NCBI GenBank assembly: GCA_001917125.1
Contig: MNTU01000018.1
Span: forward strand, 12,678 to 76,677
Length of the DNA stretch: 64,000 nucleotides
Origin: Azospirillum sp. 47_25
GTDB taxonomy: Bacteria; Pseudomonadota; Alphaproteobacteria; RF32; CAG-239
Reading direction: 5' to 3'
Notes under the pieces: generated by a model
What the model was told of the DNA's origin: nothing
Database searches by the model: none
What the model saw: the letters and a program-made list of their open reading frames with translations, nothing else
Program-made: the position numbers and the translations under genes
Part shown: positions 36,762-44,822 of the stretch, piece by piece
Layout: the number at the start of each line of letters is the position of its first letter
How positions within the stretch are numbered: position 1 is the stretch's first letter

Positions 36762-39134
36762 ATGCAAGACGTAATTATTGAAAGCTCCAATCAATCGTCA
36801 AGTTTGGCCGCCAATGTTCGCAAAGTGACAATAAAAAAATCCCGCGGCATTTTCAGTTATATGTTTGACTGGCTTATCAAAGGGCTTTTGACTGCGCTGC
36901 TGCTGATTATGAACTTTTTGCTGTTTGCCGGTTCGGGAAGTCAGAAGGTGTTTGCGGACGGTTTTATGCTGCAGCCTGAAATTATGTCGGTTGTCATCGG
37001 GCTGTTGGTGTTTTCTATGCTGCTGATGCTCTTGTTTTCTTTTTCTTCCGTTTTGCAGAATCTGCTGGTTTCGCTGATTGCCGCCGGTTTTGTGTGGGCG
37101 TTGCTCAGTCAGTTTGCCGTTTATGACAAAACATCAATTCTGGTGCCGATGCTGTCGCCGTATATCGGTGCCGCGGCAGCTTCAATGTTTACGGACGTTT
37201 CACACTGGATATTGGTTGCCGGTGCCGGAATATTGACATTTGTGGTCCTGACGATTTCTTCCAAATCAAGTTTGGTTTATTTTGTCGGGATTATTTTTGT
37301 CGTTTTCGGCGGTGTGGTCGCAGACAGCTATATTATGCGCGACAGACATCAGGAATTTGCAGTAAAATATGACAATCATCTGGACAAGATTGCACCGAAT
37401 GCCAAGAAATATGTTTATTTCTTTTTGCCGAACGCGACCTCTTACGTGACACTGGGCGATTTGAAAGACCAATTGGGGTCAACGGCGAAAGGGAAAGAGA
37501 CGCAGGAGCGGCTGATTGCTTTCCTGGCCAAGAACAATTTCTGGGTTTATCCCAATGCTTATACGATGGCAAAAGATCCGCTGATGAGTATGGTGGAAGA
37601 TTTGAACAATATTGACGATGAGAAAGCCGAACGGCATATTCAGCGCAATGTCGCCATTGACAGCGTTTGGAAATTTCATAATATTACCGACGAGTATGTT
37701 TATCTGAAAGATACTCAGCTGATTGACGTTTATAAGAATTCAAAGTACCGCGTGTCGGCATATCAGTCGCGCGGAATAGATTTTTGCAATAAAAACAATG
37801 AAAGAAACGTTGATAAATGTGTTGATAAAATCAACGTTCCGGTCTCAGCCGAGGGAATGAAACTGTCAACCTGGGAGAAAAGCAAGTTTTTGCTCGTGCA
37901 GTGGCTGAACAGTTTTCATCTGTCCTCTGACTGGTCAACCTTGTACGGAGCGCTCAACGGTTTTATCAGCGCCGAGAAAACGCCGATTATCGGAATTCCG
38001 TATGATTATTTGTATGTTGTCAATTCGTTTAAGACGCTTGACGTGGTTTTGAACGATATTGCCAACGACAAAGGCAATCGGGCTTATTTTGTCTTTATGG
38101 ATTTGCCGTCGGATATGTATGTCTATGACGAGTTTTGCCGGGTGAAACCGCAGGACAAATGGCTGGCCATGGACAATTATAAATGGGTCAGCAATAAGAA
38201 TCTGTTTGCCAAAAGACAGGCTTATCAGGAGCAGTTCTCCTGCATGCTGGGGAGTTTGGAACAGTTTATGCAGAAACTGAACGAAAAGCAGCTGGATAAA
38301 AATACGGTTATTGTCCTGCAGGGCATCAGCGGCATTAATGACATTGATGCCGTCAAGACAGATGATTATATTGCCAAGTTCAAAAGTGATAATCTGGTGT
38401 TGCTGGCAATCAAAGATCCCGGCCGCAATAATTTCAGCATTAACAATCAGATTTGCGAGAGCAGGGAGCTGGTGCGCAATTATCTTTACAAACAAGGAAA
38501 CTGCCGTGAATTCAACCGGATGGAACTTCATTCTACGGCGGCGAGCGGTTTGCAGAAAGAGCTGCTGAAATCAGTGCTGACCAAAGACAGTGTTAATCAG
38601 GCTTTGGCCCATTTTAACGAATGGTATGGCAAATGGAAAGCTTTCAACAGTATTCAAAAGCCCGGAAATGTTTTGAAACCGGCAGAAAAGAATGCGAAAG
38701 CTCCGGTTCCGGCTGAGGAAATTCCTTTGCCCGAAGCCGAAGAGACAGAAACTGCCGACGTTTTGAATACGACGGAACTTCCTGAGGAAAAAAATGTCGG
38801 AGAGGTTAAAGTTATGGAGGCGCCGATAGATGAAGGAAACGAAGTCGAAGTCAAGAGCATAAGCGCGGAAATTCAAGAAAAAGAGAAGCAAAGCGAAGGT
38901 GATACTTTAACTTCTTCATCATCAGCGGAAGATATTTCCGCAAAGACAGAGGCGAATGAAGAAAAAGTTGCCGAACCGATTGATTCCGCAGCAGAAACTG
39001 CGGTTTCGGCAGAAGAAGTTCCGTCCGGAACGGACGCTGCGACAAATGCCGTTCAGACGGAGAGCGAGGCTGAGCAGCCTGCAGTTGGTGCCGTTGATGC
39101 CGGGGAAGCCAGTGGAAATTCAGGAAAACAATAA
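36762..39134 (+). CDS. Large multi-pass membrane protein with periplasmic domain, possibly degenerate sulfatase/phosphoethanolamine-transferase fold
   Basis: It has 790 residues. About five or six hydrophobic helices lie between residues ~30 and 190, then ~460 residues of soluble domain, then an acidic low-complexity tail (from ~residue 650, rich in Glu, Ala, Pro, Val). The helices-plus-soluble-domain layout, FWVYPNAYTMAKDPLMSMV, AYFVFMDLPSDMYVYDEF and NTVIVLQGISGI recall EptA/LtaS-type alkaline-phosphatase-superfamily enzymes. However, the metal-binding and nucleophile residues expected there are not evident, so I hold this only as a weak analogy. GAGG precedes the ATG. The last 38 bases overlap the yejE start. 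Confidence 0.55.
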   Translation: MQDVIIESSNQSSSLAANVRKVTIKKSRGIFSYMFDWLIKGLLTALLLIMNFLLFAGSGSQKVFADGFMLQPEIMSVVIGLLVFSMLLMLLFSFSSVLQNLLVSLIAAGFVWALLSQFAVYDKTSILVPMLSPYIGAAAASMFTDVSHWILVAGAGILTFVVLTISSKSSLVYFVGIIFVVFGGVVADSYIMRDRHQEFAVKYDNHLDKIAPNAKKYVYFFLPNATSYVTLGDLKDQLGSTAKGKETQERLIAFLAKNNFWVYPNAYTMAKDPLMSMVEDLNNIDDEKAERHIQRNVAIDSVWKFHNITDEYVYLKDTQLIDVYKNSKYRVSAYQSRGIDFCNKNNERNVDKCVDKINVPVSAEGMKLSTWEKSKFLLVQWLNSFHLSSDWSTLYGALNGFISAEKTPIIGIPYDYLYVVNSFKTLDVVLNDIANDKGNRAYFVFMDLPSDMYVYDEFCRVKPQDKWLAMDNYKWVSNKNLFAKRQAYQEQFSCMLGSLEQFMQKLNEKQLDKNTVIVLQGISGINDIDAVKTDDYIAKFKSDNLVLLAIKDPGRNNFSINNQICESRELVRNYLYKQGNCREFNRMELHSTAASGLQKELLKSVLTKDSVNQALAHFNEWYGKWKAFNSIQKPGNVLKPAEKNAKAPVPAEEIPLPEAEETETADVLNTTELPEEKNVGEVKVMEAPIDEGNEVEVKSISAEIQEKEKQSEGDTLTSSSSAEDISAKTEANEEKVAEPIDSAAETAVSAEEVPSGTDAATNAVQTESEAEQPAVGAVDAGEASGNSGKQ

Positions 39135-40161
39135 CAGTCGGGAAATTGAAAGCCTGGCGCAAAGAAGATGGCGGGCCTTTCGCCGGAACCGGCGGGCATG
39201 GTATGCTTTTGTGATTTTTTTCGGCGTGTTGCTGGTGAGTTTTGCCGCTGAGTTAATTGCAAACGATAAGCCTTTGATTCTCAAATATAATAATGAATAT
39301 TTTTTCCCGATTTTCAAAACTTACAATGAAACGGTTTTCGGCGGAGATTTTCCGACGCCGGCGGATTATCGCGATGAATTGATACGGCATAACATTCAGC
39401 GGAACGGATGGATGATTATGCCCATAATTCCTTTTTCTTTCAATACGATAGATTATGACCTTAATGCACAGATGCCTGCGCCGCCGGATGCGGTTCATTG
39501 GTTGGGAACTGACGATGAGGGGCGGGATATTCTGGCAAGAATTATTTATGGTTTGCGCATTTCGATTATTTTTGCCTTTGTTCTGACGGCCGTTTCCTCT
39601 TTGATCGGTGTGATTGTCGGAGCCGTGCAGGGGTATTTCGGCGGCAAAACGGATATTATTATTCAAAGGCTGTTGGAAATATGGGATTCTCTGCCGCAGC
39701 TGTTTATTTTGATTATTGTTGCCAGTGTTTTTGTGCCGACATTTTGGACTTTGCTGGTGATTTTATTGTTCTTTTCTTGGACATCGCTGACCGGTGTGGT
39801 GCGGGCAGAGTTTCTGCGGGTGCGCAATTTTGAATTTGTGAAGGCTGCCAGAGCTTTGGGTGTCGGCAATATGCGGATTATTTATCGTCATATTCTGCCC
39901 AATGCTTTGATTGCGACGGTTACGTTTGTGCCGTTTTTGCTTTCGGAAGCAATTGTTGCTTTAACGGCGCTTGATTTTCTGGGGTTGGGATTGTCGCACG
40001 AATATCCTTCGCTTGGAGATTTAGTGCGCCAGGGCAAAGATAATTTGCAGGCGCCGTGGATCGGAATTACTATTTTTATTGTGCTTTCCAGCCTGCTGAC
40101 GCTCCTGATTTTTATCGGGGAAGGGGTGCGTGATGCTTTTGACAGCCGGAGGAATGACTGA
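39097..40161 (+). CDS. yejE: Peptide ABC transporter permease YejE
   Basis: The 354-residue permease of the OppC group matches YejE closely in pattern: AQRRWRAFRRNRRAWYAF, ELIANDKPLILKYNNEYFFPIFK, HWLGTDDEGRDILARIIYGLRIS, and the ABC-permease EAA motif region KAARALGVGNMRIIYRHILPNA. It forms the channel of a microcin C/peptide importer with YejB. Start 39097 lies inside the end of the preceding gene. Notably yejA (binding protein) and yejB (partner permease), which normally come first, are absent here. Confidence 0.9.
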   Translation: MPGKPVEIQENNNSREIESLAQRRWRAFRRNRRAWYAFVIFFGVLLVSFAAELIANDKPLILKYNNEYFFPIFKTYNETVFGGDFPTPADYRDELIRHNIQRNGWMIMPIIPFSFNTIDYDLNAQMPAPPDAVHWLGTDDEGRDILARIIYGLRISIIFAFVLTAVSSLIGVIVGAVQGYFGGKTDIIIQRLLEIWDSLPQLFILIIVASVFVPTFWTLLVILLFFSWTSLTGVVRAEFLRVRNFEFVKAARALGVGNMRIIYRHILPNALIATVTFVPFLLSEAIVALTALDFLGLGLSHEYPSLGDLVRQGKDNLQAPWIGITIFIVLSSLLTLLIFIGEGVRDAFDSRRND

Positions 40162-41750
40162 TGTCGTTGTTGACAGTTAAAAATCTTTCGGTTTCATTTC
40201 ATTCGGATGACGGTGAAGAACGCCGAGCGGTTAAAAATGTCAGTTTTAACGTTGGCTGCGGTGAGGTGGTCGGTTTGGTCGGAGAGTCCGGCTCGGGAAA
40301 ATCGGTTACCGCGCTGTCCGTGCTGGGTTTGCTGCCTTATCCCAAAGCCGGCCATTCATTTGACAGTTCAATCAAATTTAACGGTCAGGAGCTAGTAGGG
40401 GCCGAAGATAAAATTTTGCGGAAAGTGAGAGGAAATGAGATTTCCTTTATTTTTCAAGAACCGATGTCCTCCTTGAATCCGTTGCACAAAATAGGTGATC
40501 AGATAGCCGAAAGTTTACGGCAGCACCGGCGCATCTCGCCTAAAAACGCAGATAAGGAAGTGGAGCGTTTGCTGCGGTTGACGGGAATTTCGCAGCCGGA
40601 AATCCGCAAAAAAGCTTATCCGTTTGAATTGTCGGGCGGGCAGCGGCAGCGGGTGATGATCGCAATGGCTATTGCCAATAAGCCCAAATTGTTGATTGCC
40701 GATGAACCGACGACTGCGCTGGATGTGACTATTCAGGCGCAAATTATTGATTTACTTATCGAATTGAAGCAAAAACTGAATATGTCAATTCTGTTTATCA
40801 GTCATGATTTAAAGCTGGTGCGACAGATTGCGGACAGAGTTTGCGTTATGAAAAACGGCGAAATTGTGGAGCAGGGAGCCGTCGAGGATATTTTTCGCCA
40901 GCCGCAGCATGATTATACCAAGCTTCTGGTTTCGGCTTCCATGCTGCAGAATGAAAGTCGGCCGCAGGTTTCCGAGCTTATAGTTAAGGTAGAAAATTTG
41001 CGGGTCAGCTATCCGCTTAAAAAGAATTTTCTAGGAAGAACAACAAGTTATCTAAATGCGTTGGATCAGGTGAATCTGGATATTCAGTGCGGGGAATGTT
41101 TGGGAATTGTCGGGGAATCCGGTTCAGGAAAGACGACCTTGGGTATGGCTCTTGCCGGGCTGATTAAAGTTTCCGGCGATATTTTCTATAAGAAAATCAA
41201 TATGAAGAGCCTTTCCGGTAAAGGGAAAAAAGCCTTAAAGCAGAAGATGCAGATTGTTTTCCAGGATCCGTATAACTCTCTGAATCCGCGTATGACTATT
41301 GAAGATATTGTTTCCGAGGGGCTTATCGTTCATTATCCTGAGCTCTCCAGAGCAGAGCGACGGCAGCGGGCGGCGGCGGTTTTGGAAGAAGTCGGTCTGG
41401 GAGCTGAAGTGCTGAGGCGCTATCCGCATGAATTTTCAGGCGGGCAGCGGCAGCGGATTGCGATTGCCAGAGCATTGGTTTTGAAACCGGAGTTTATTAT
41501 TTTTGATGAGCCGACGTCTGCACTGGATGTGACCATTCAGGCTCAGATCATTAAATTATTGCAGGATATTCGCCGACAGAGAAATATCACATATTTGTTT
41601 ATTTCACATGATATGAAAGCCGTGCGGGCAATGGCAGACCGGATTGCCGTCATGAAAGACGGAAAAATTGTTGAGTTGAATACGGCCGCGCAGATTTTTA
41701 CGGCACCGCAAAATGATTACACCAAGCTGTTGATTGAAGCGTCGCTGTAA
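40161..41750 (+). CDS. yejF: Peptide ABC transporter ATP-binding protein YejF (fused two-domain)
   Basis: This 529-residue protein has two complete ABC domains. Domain 1: [12 protein letters not shown] (Walker A), [15 protein letters not shown] (signature), [14 protein letters not shown] (Walker B). Domain 2: [41 protein letters not shown]. It energises the YejBE channel. The stop TAA is immediately followed by the putative left prophage attachment half-site. ATG overlaps the yejE stop. Confidence 0.95.
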   Translation: MSLLTVKNLSVSFHSDDGEERRAVKNVSFNVGCGEVVGLVGESGSGKSVTALSVLGLLPYPKAGHSFDSSIKFNGQELVGAEDKILRKVRGNEISFIFQEPMSSLNPLHKIGDQIAESLRQHRRISPKNADKEVERLLRLTGISQPEIRKKAYPFELSGGQRQRVMIAMAIANKPKLLIADEPTTALDVTIQAQIIDLLIELKQKLNMSILFISHDLKLVRQIADRVCVMKNGEIVEQGAVEDIFRQPQHDYTKLLVSASMLQNESRPQVSELIVKVENLRVSYPLKKNFLGRTTSYLNALDQVNLDIQCGECLGIVGESGSGKTTLGMALAGLIKVSGDIFYKKINMKSLSGKGKKALKQKMQIVFQDPYNSLNPRMTIEDIVSEGLIVHYPELSRAERRQRAAAVLEEVGLGAEVLRRYPHEFSGGQRQRIAIARALVLKPEFIIFDEPTSALDVTIQAQIIKLLQDIRRQRNITYLFISHDMKAVRAMADRIAVMKDGKIVELNTAAQIFTAPQNDYTKLLIEASL

Positions 41751-41778
41751 TTGTCGCATAAAATGTTATTAAGAGTGT
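41751..41778. other. Putative left attachment site (attL), dif half-site
   Basis: TTGTCGCATAA at 41751-41761, directly after the yejF stop, resembles a Xer arm (shared GCATAA end) and is the exact reverse complement of the right arm of the dif-like site at 50341-50351. The following bases (centre AATGTT, then ATTAAGAGTGT) do not look like a second arm, as expected for a phage-derived half. A weaker alternative is CATAAGATATA at 41836-41846, an 11-base direct repeat with 50330-50340, but it resembles the phage operator. Confidence 0.45.
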
Positions 41779-41830
41779 TTGATTTAATAATAAACACAAT
41801 AAATACAATCGCTTACAACAACAGAATAAT

Positions 41831-42199
41831 TTATACATAAGATATAAAAAACGGGATATTGCTGATAGTATCGTAACATGTGTAAACCTTTGCAAATAAA
41901 GAAGAAAATGTAAACAGAAAGGCGGGAAGACCTATCATTTTTGATAATCTTTGCCAAATTTTTTGGACTTCCGGATTATTTTTTGAACGCCATAAATTTA
42001 AATCAATTAAAGCTTCCTCTTTGGGCAGGCCGGCCAGTTCGGCTAGTTTTATCATCGTTTCTTCAGAGGGCAGGGCTTTGCCTTGATTAAGGACTGAAAT
42101 AGAGGCAGAGGTTATGCCTAATTCTTTTGCTAATTTGTTATTGCTAGCTAGTTTTTGGCGGTCTATAGCAAGTGTCATATAATCATTAAAGTTTTTCAT
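41831..42199 (-). CDS. Prophage repressor-like XRE-family HTH protein
   Basis: The product has 122 residues. The HTH spans residues ~18-60 (LASNNKLAKELGITSASISVLNQGKALPSEETMIKLAELAG), similar to small repressor proteins of phages. The C-terminal third is hydrophobic (MIGLPAFLFTFSSLFAKV), suggesting membrane contact or a dimer interface. It is transcribed away from the replication gene and is faced by an inverted-repeat operator at 42209-42239, so it probably keeps the prophage silent. Its last codons lie next to the left attachment region. Confidence 0.75.
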   Translation of the reverse strand: MKNFNDYMTLAIDRQKLASNNKLAKELGITSASISVLNQGKALPSEETMIKLAELAGLPKEEALIDLNLWRSKNNPEVQKIWQRLSKMIGLPAFLFTFSSLFAKVYTCYDTISNIPFFISYV

Positions 42200-42208
42200 G
42201 AAATTCCC

Positions 42209-42239
42209 CTATGTATACATAAAAGCGAGTTATACATAG
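42209..42239. promoter_or_regulatory. Prophage operator, inverted repeat
   Basis: CTATGTATA (42209-42217) and TATACATAG (42231-42239) are perfect inverted repeats 13 bases apart, just upstream of the repressor start. It is a likely repressor binding site controlling both directions. Confidence 0.6.
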
Positions 42240-42254
42240 CATTTAAATTTGAAT

Positions 42255-42283
42255 TTGACAATAAATTTTTAACGAATTACCGT
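42255..42283 (+). promoter_or_regulatory. Prophage early promoter
   Basis: TTGACA (42255-42260), a 17-base spacer, then TACCGT. The -35 is perfect and the -10 weak. It faces the replication initiator and lies next to the operator. Confidence 0.5.
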
Positions 42284-42296
42284 TACTACTAAATAA

Positions 42297-42332
42297 CAAC
42301 TAGCAGATTTGTTTCGCAGGTTCTGCTAGTTG
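42297..42332. other. Leader hairpin upstream of the initiator gene
   Basis: CAACTAGCAG pairs perfectly with CTGCTAGTTG (ten base pairs) around a 16-base loop. It sits between the early promoter and the initiator start and could attenuate expression or be part of replication control. Confidence 0.5.
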
Positions 42333-42363
42333 CTAAATTGTAACAATAAAAGGCCTATCCCTC

Positions 42364-43194
42364 ATGGCATTTATACAAATACCGCTTGACATAATCACGG
42401 CGACCAATATTACGAACGCCGAAAAAATTGTCGTTGCAGCGTTATTAAATTTTCGCTGGAAAGACACAAATATCACCTACATCGGCAACTATAAGCTTGC
42501 CGAGTTTCTGCATACCTCACGGCCGGCTATTATGCGAGCCTTAAAAAATCTTGAAGAAAAGCAATATGTCATTATAAATCCACGTAAAAATTGCAGCCAA
42601 AGTAACGAAATAGTGCTGACAATTGAGCGCGGTATCGAGTTTGCACTTGAGGGGGTGCAAAAACCTCTTGAGGGGAATCAAACTGATTCCCCTAAGGGGA
42701 CTCAAAATGATACCCCAGAGGGGACTCAAAATGATTCCCCAGAGACTCAAATTGATTCCCCGGGGAATCAAAATGGTACCCCACATAAGGATATAATATT
42801 TAAATACCCAGATTTAAATTTAAAAACGCGCGAGGAGGGGAATCAAAATGATACCCCTAGAGCACACTCTAACTATATAGCACCGGCCGACGTTGCGTCC
42901 GGTCTGTCAAAGCCGAGCCAGCAAGCTGGCGAAAACTCGGCAGGGAATGTAGGGGCTGATGTTTGGGCGGCCAAAGACAAGCGTATGCGCAAGCTTTTAA
43001 CGCGCATATATCCGGATTTTACGACCTGGTATGCGTTGTTTAGAACTCCGGCCGGAACTTATCAAATTAATCCGGTAAGCAGCCTAATTGAAAGAATTAT
43101 GCCAGATAAGGCAAGAATTAACAGCGTTCCGGACGGTGTGGAGGTGTGCAGCTGGGCTGAAACGCCGCGCCTGGGATTAATCAAAATCATGTAG
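42364..43194 (+). CDS. Phage replication initiator (winged-helix, iteron-containing gene)
   Basis: The protein has 276 residues. The N-terminal ~90 residues form a probable winged helix (NAEKIVVAALLNFRWKDTNITYIGNYKLAEFLHTSRPAIMRALKNLEEKQYVII), like bacteriophage O-type or plasmid helix-turn-helix initiators. Residues ~100-165 are repetitive (units such as GTQNDTP, GTQNDSP, GNQNGTP), encoded by palindromic DNA iterons. The C-terminal domain (LLTRIYPDFTTWYALFRTPAGTYQINPVSSLIERIMP) is unfamiliar. I infer that it binds the iterons in its own gene and starts theta-type replication, unlike PM2's rolling-circle initiator. Confidence 0.65.
   Translation: MAFIQIPLDIITATNITNAEKIVVAALLNFRWKDTNITYIGNYKLAEFLHTSRPAIMRALKNLEEKQYVIINPRKNCSQSNEIVLTIERGIEFALEGVQKPLEGNQTDSPKGTQNDTPEGTQNDSPETQIDSPGNQNGTPHKDIIFKYPDLNLKTREEGNQNDTPRAHSNYIAPADVASGLSKPSQQAGENSAGNVGADVWAAKDKRMRKLLTRIYPDFTTWYALFRTPAGTYQINPVSSLIERIMPDKARINSVPDGVEVCSWAETPRLGLIKIM
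42672..42857. repeat. Iteron array and AT-rich stretch: putative prophage replication origin
   Basis: Six copies of the palindrome GGGGAATCA-N3-TGATTCCCC (variants) start at 42672, 42696, 42720, 42741 (left arm degenerate), 42762 and 42837. Spacings are 24, 24, 21, 21 and 75 bases, all multiples of three, so the reading frame is kept. An AT-rich stretch at about 42786-42828 (TATAATATTTAAATACC and similar) lies between iterons 5 and 6, a natural unwinding element. The layout is as in the lambda O gene, whose origin lies inside the initiator. Confidence 0.65.
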
Positions 43195-43209
43195 GGAGGT
43201 AAAGGAAAA

Positions 43210-43611
43210 ATGGGAGAAATCATAGCGCGGACGACGTGTCCGGTGTGCGGGGCGCCGAATCAGAACTTAAAAATCAATAAAAACGGCAATTTGTACATGT
43301 ACTGCGACAATCGCTGCAGCTCGCGTTTTAATCCGAAAGAGAGCCGGGAGCTGATAGACGAGTTGCGCCAGGGGCGGACGGTTCGCAAGGGCGGGGCGGT
43401 TTACGTTCCGATAGGGGCGCCGGCACCTGTAAAAATTGAGGAAAAACCAGTCAAAAAAACAACGGAGGTTAAGAAAGATGACGGAAAACAACGAAGAAAT
43501 ACAACTGACGGACGGCCAGACGGAGAATCTGCCGGAAACCCAGACAGTTATTACGGACAACCGATTAACAGATTTGCAGCCTGGCTGTGGGGAGATGACG
43601 ACATCGCCTGA
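43210..43611 (+). CDS. Prophage zinc-ribbon protein
   Basis: This 133-residue product has a Cys4 zinc ribbon at residues ~10-37 (TTCPVCGAPNQNL and MYCDNRCSSRF), a basic middle, an acidic/Lys linker and the C-terminal INRFAAWLWGDDDIA. It is probably a DNA-binding accessory or regulator. The strong AGGGAGG site fixes the start. Its last 134 bases overlap the next gene in another frame. Confidence 0.65.
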   Translation: MGEIIARTTCPVCGAPNQNLKINKNGNLYMYCDNRCSSRFNPKESRELIDELRQGRTVRKGGAVYVPIGAPAPVKIEEKPVKKTTEVKKDDGKQRRNTTDGRPDGESAGNPDSYYGQPINRFAAWLWGDDDIA

Positions 43612-44035
43612 TGACCGGTATTATACGCAAGGCGAGTTTGAAGCGGCATTTAACGAGTTTCTGGAATTTTTGAAAAGCCCGCAAACGAGCCTTGACACGT
43701 TTGAGAGCTTGCGGGCGCAAGGCCAGAGCTTGGCGGCTGGTAAAATCTACGGTATGGCGGAAAAATACAGCTTTTTGCGCTGGATGATTGACCGGCGGAC
43801 GGCAATCGTCCACGATTTGACGCTGATAGGCATATTTTGCGCCTGCGAAACAAACGCAATCGTTCAGAACTGGACAGGTATATCTTTGGCAGAAAAGGGG
43901 AAATTATGGCTACGAAACAAAATAAAACAACGCGCAGAAGCACAGCAGGCAGCGGGCAAGCGCAGCGGCTGGGGATTTTTGGGGCGTCGGGGTGCGGAAA
44001 AACAACCAAAGCCCGAGAACTCACCGCAGGCCTAG
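43478..44035 (+). CDS. Prophage hypothetical protein, overlapping both neighbours
   Basis: The product has 185 residues. After an acidic, Gln/Thr-rich N-terminus comes RYYTQGEFEAAFNEFLEFLKSPQTSLDTFESLRAQG, a helical region with one possible membrane-adjacent helix (TAIVHDLTLIGIFCACETNAIV), and a basic tail (RNKIKQRAEAQQAAGKRSGWGF). Family not recognised. GGAGG nine bases upstream supports 43478. It overlaps the zinc-ribbon gene by 134 bases and the ATPase gene by 130, an unusual degree of overprinting. Confidence 0.55.
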   Translation: MTENNEEIQLTDGQTENLPETQTVITDNRLTDLQPGCGEMTTSPDDRYYTQGEFEAAFNEFLEFLKSPQTSLDTFESLRAQGQSLAAGKIYGMAEKYSFLRWMIDRRTAIVHDLTLIGIFCACETNAIVQNWTGISLAEKGKLWLRNKIKQRAEAQQAAGKRSGWGFLGRRGAEKQPKPENSPQA

Positions 44036-44577
44036 GGCGGGTAATTTATTTTGATCCGCTGGGTGAGTGGGGACGGGACAAGGGCGTCAAGCCCTTTGTC
44101 TCATTAGATAAGCTAAAACAAGCCTTGCGCCGGAATTTCGGCCAGGGCTTCCGCTTTGCTTTTTTGCCTGCATTTGGTGAAGAAGAAACGCAGCTGCAGG
44201 ACTTGAGCTATTATCTGGCAACGCTGCAATCCGGTTATGGAACGCAGCACACAGCGCAGCTGACACTTGTTGTTGACGAGTTAGACCAGTCGTTCCCGAC
44301 CGGAAGTATGCAGAAAAACCGTAAAAACGGTTTCGGTTTTCTATGCTGCCGAGGGCGACACTTTGGAATTAATTTAATCGGCATAAGCCAGCGCATGCAC
44401 CTTGTTGACAACGTTTTCCGGGCGAACTGCAGCGGGGTTTATTTGTACCGGCACGCCGAGCCGGCCGATATCGATATCGGGGTTAAAATGCTCGGCCGAG
44501 AGTACCGGGACGTGTTCCAAAAGCTGAACAATTACGAGTATTTTTTCAAATCAGGTCAAAAAATCATAAAAAAATGA
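43906..44577 (+). CDS. Phage genome-packaging ATPase (HerA/FtsK type, PM2 P9-like)
   Basis: The 223-residue P-loop ATPase starts with a basic tail; GIFGASGCGKTTKARELT is the Walker A motif (about residues 21-38) and LTLVVDELDQSFP the Walker B motif. Later segments ISQRMHLVDNVFRANCSGVYLYRH and DIGVKMLG follow the FtsK-HerA pattern. Such ATPases pump DNA into double-jelly-roll capsids. The length matches PM2 P9 and PRD1 P9. AGGGGAAATT before the ATG sets the start; a longer frame upstream lacks such a site. Confidence 0.75.
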   Translation: MATKQNKTTRRSTAGSGQAQRLGIFGASGCGKTTKARELTAGLGRVIYFDPLGEWGRDKGVKPFVSLDKLKQALRRNFGQGFRFAFLPAFGEEETQLQDLSYYLATLQSGYGTQHTAQLTLVVDELDQSFPTGSMQKNRKNGFGFLCCRGRHFGINLIGISQRMHLVDNVFRANCSGVYLYRHAEPADIDIGVKMLGREYRDVFQKLNNYEYFFKSGQKIIKK

Positions 44578-44596
44578 AAAAAATTTAATTTTATGC

Positions 44597-44700
44597 TTTT
44601 TCCTACATTACATAGGAAAATATTATTATAAAACAATAAGTTAGTAAATTTGACAAGGTTAAAAAAATGTGTTTGGCTCGATTCGTCAATGGATTTTTTT
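44597..44700 (+). promoter_or_regulatory. Intergenic element before the prophage structural genes
   Basis: A hairpin TTTTCCTA/TAGGAAAA (around 44600-44621) with flanking T and A runs may end the early transcript. TTGACA at 44650-44655 could be the -35 of a late promoter, but no good -10 is seen at 17 bases. The late operon starts just after. Confidence 0.35.
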
Positions 44701-44723
44701 GAATCAGAAAAAGGGGTAAACGC

Positions 44724-44810
44724 ATGAAAACCATTCTTAAAATGATGATTGGCACAATCGCTGGATTGTACGCTTATCAGTACATTCAGAACCTCGGCCA
44801 GAATAAATAA
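44724..44810 (+). CDS. 28-residue prophage membrane peptide
   Basis: The peptide MKTILKMMIGTIAGLYAYQY plus a short polar end is one amphipathic-to-hydrophobic helix. AGGGG lies eight bases before the ATG and the next gene starts 12 bases after its stop. It resembles the small membrane proteins of internal-membrane phages. Confidence 0.6.
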   Translation: MKTILKMMIGTIAGLYAYQYIQNLGQNK

Positions 44811-44822
44811 CGAGGTGCTATC

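Noticed and set aside
36762..39134. Firm call as phosphoethanolamine transferase or sulfatase
   Set aside because: Membrane layout is similar, but no metal-binding or nucleophile motif could be found, so only a weak analogy is given.
41836..41846. CATAAGATATA, an 11-base direct repeat with the dif-like site, as the left attachment core
   Set aside because: It lies at the end of the repressor gene and its TTATACATA part matches the operator half-site, so similarity to the operator explains it as well; the half-site at 41751 fits a Xer arm better. Kept as an alternative.
43436..43478. Upstream extension of the 43478 gene
   Set aside because: The extra residues are only lysine/arginine-rich read-through of the neighbouring frame, and the GGAGG site favours 43478.
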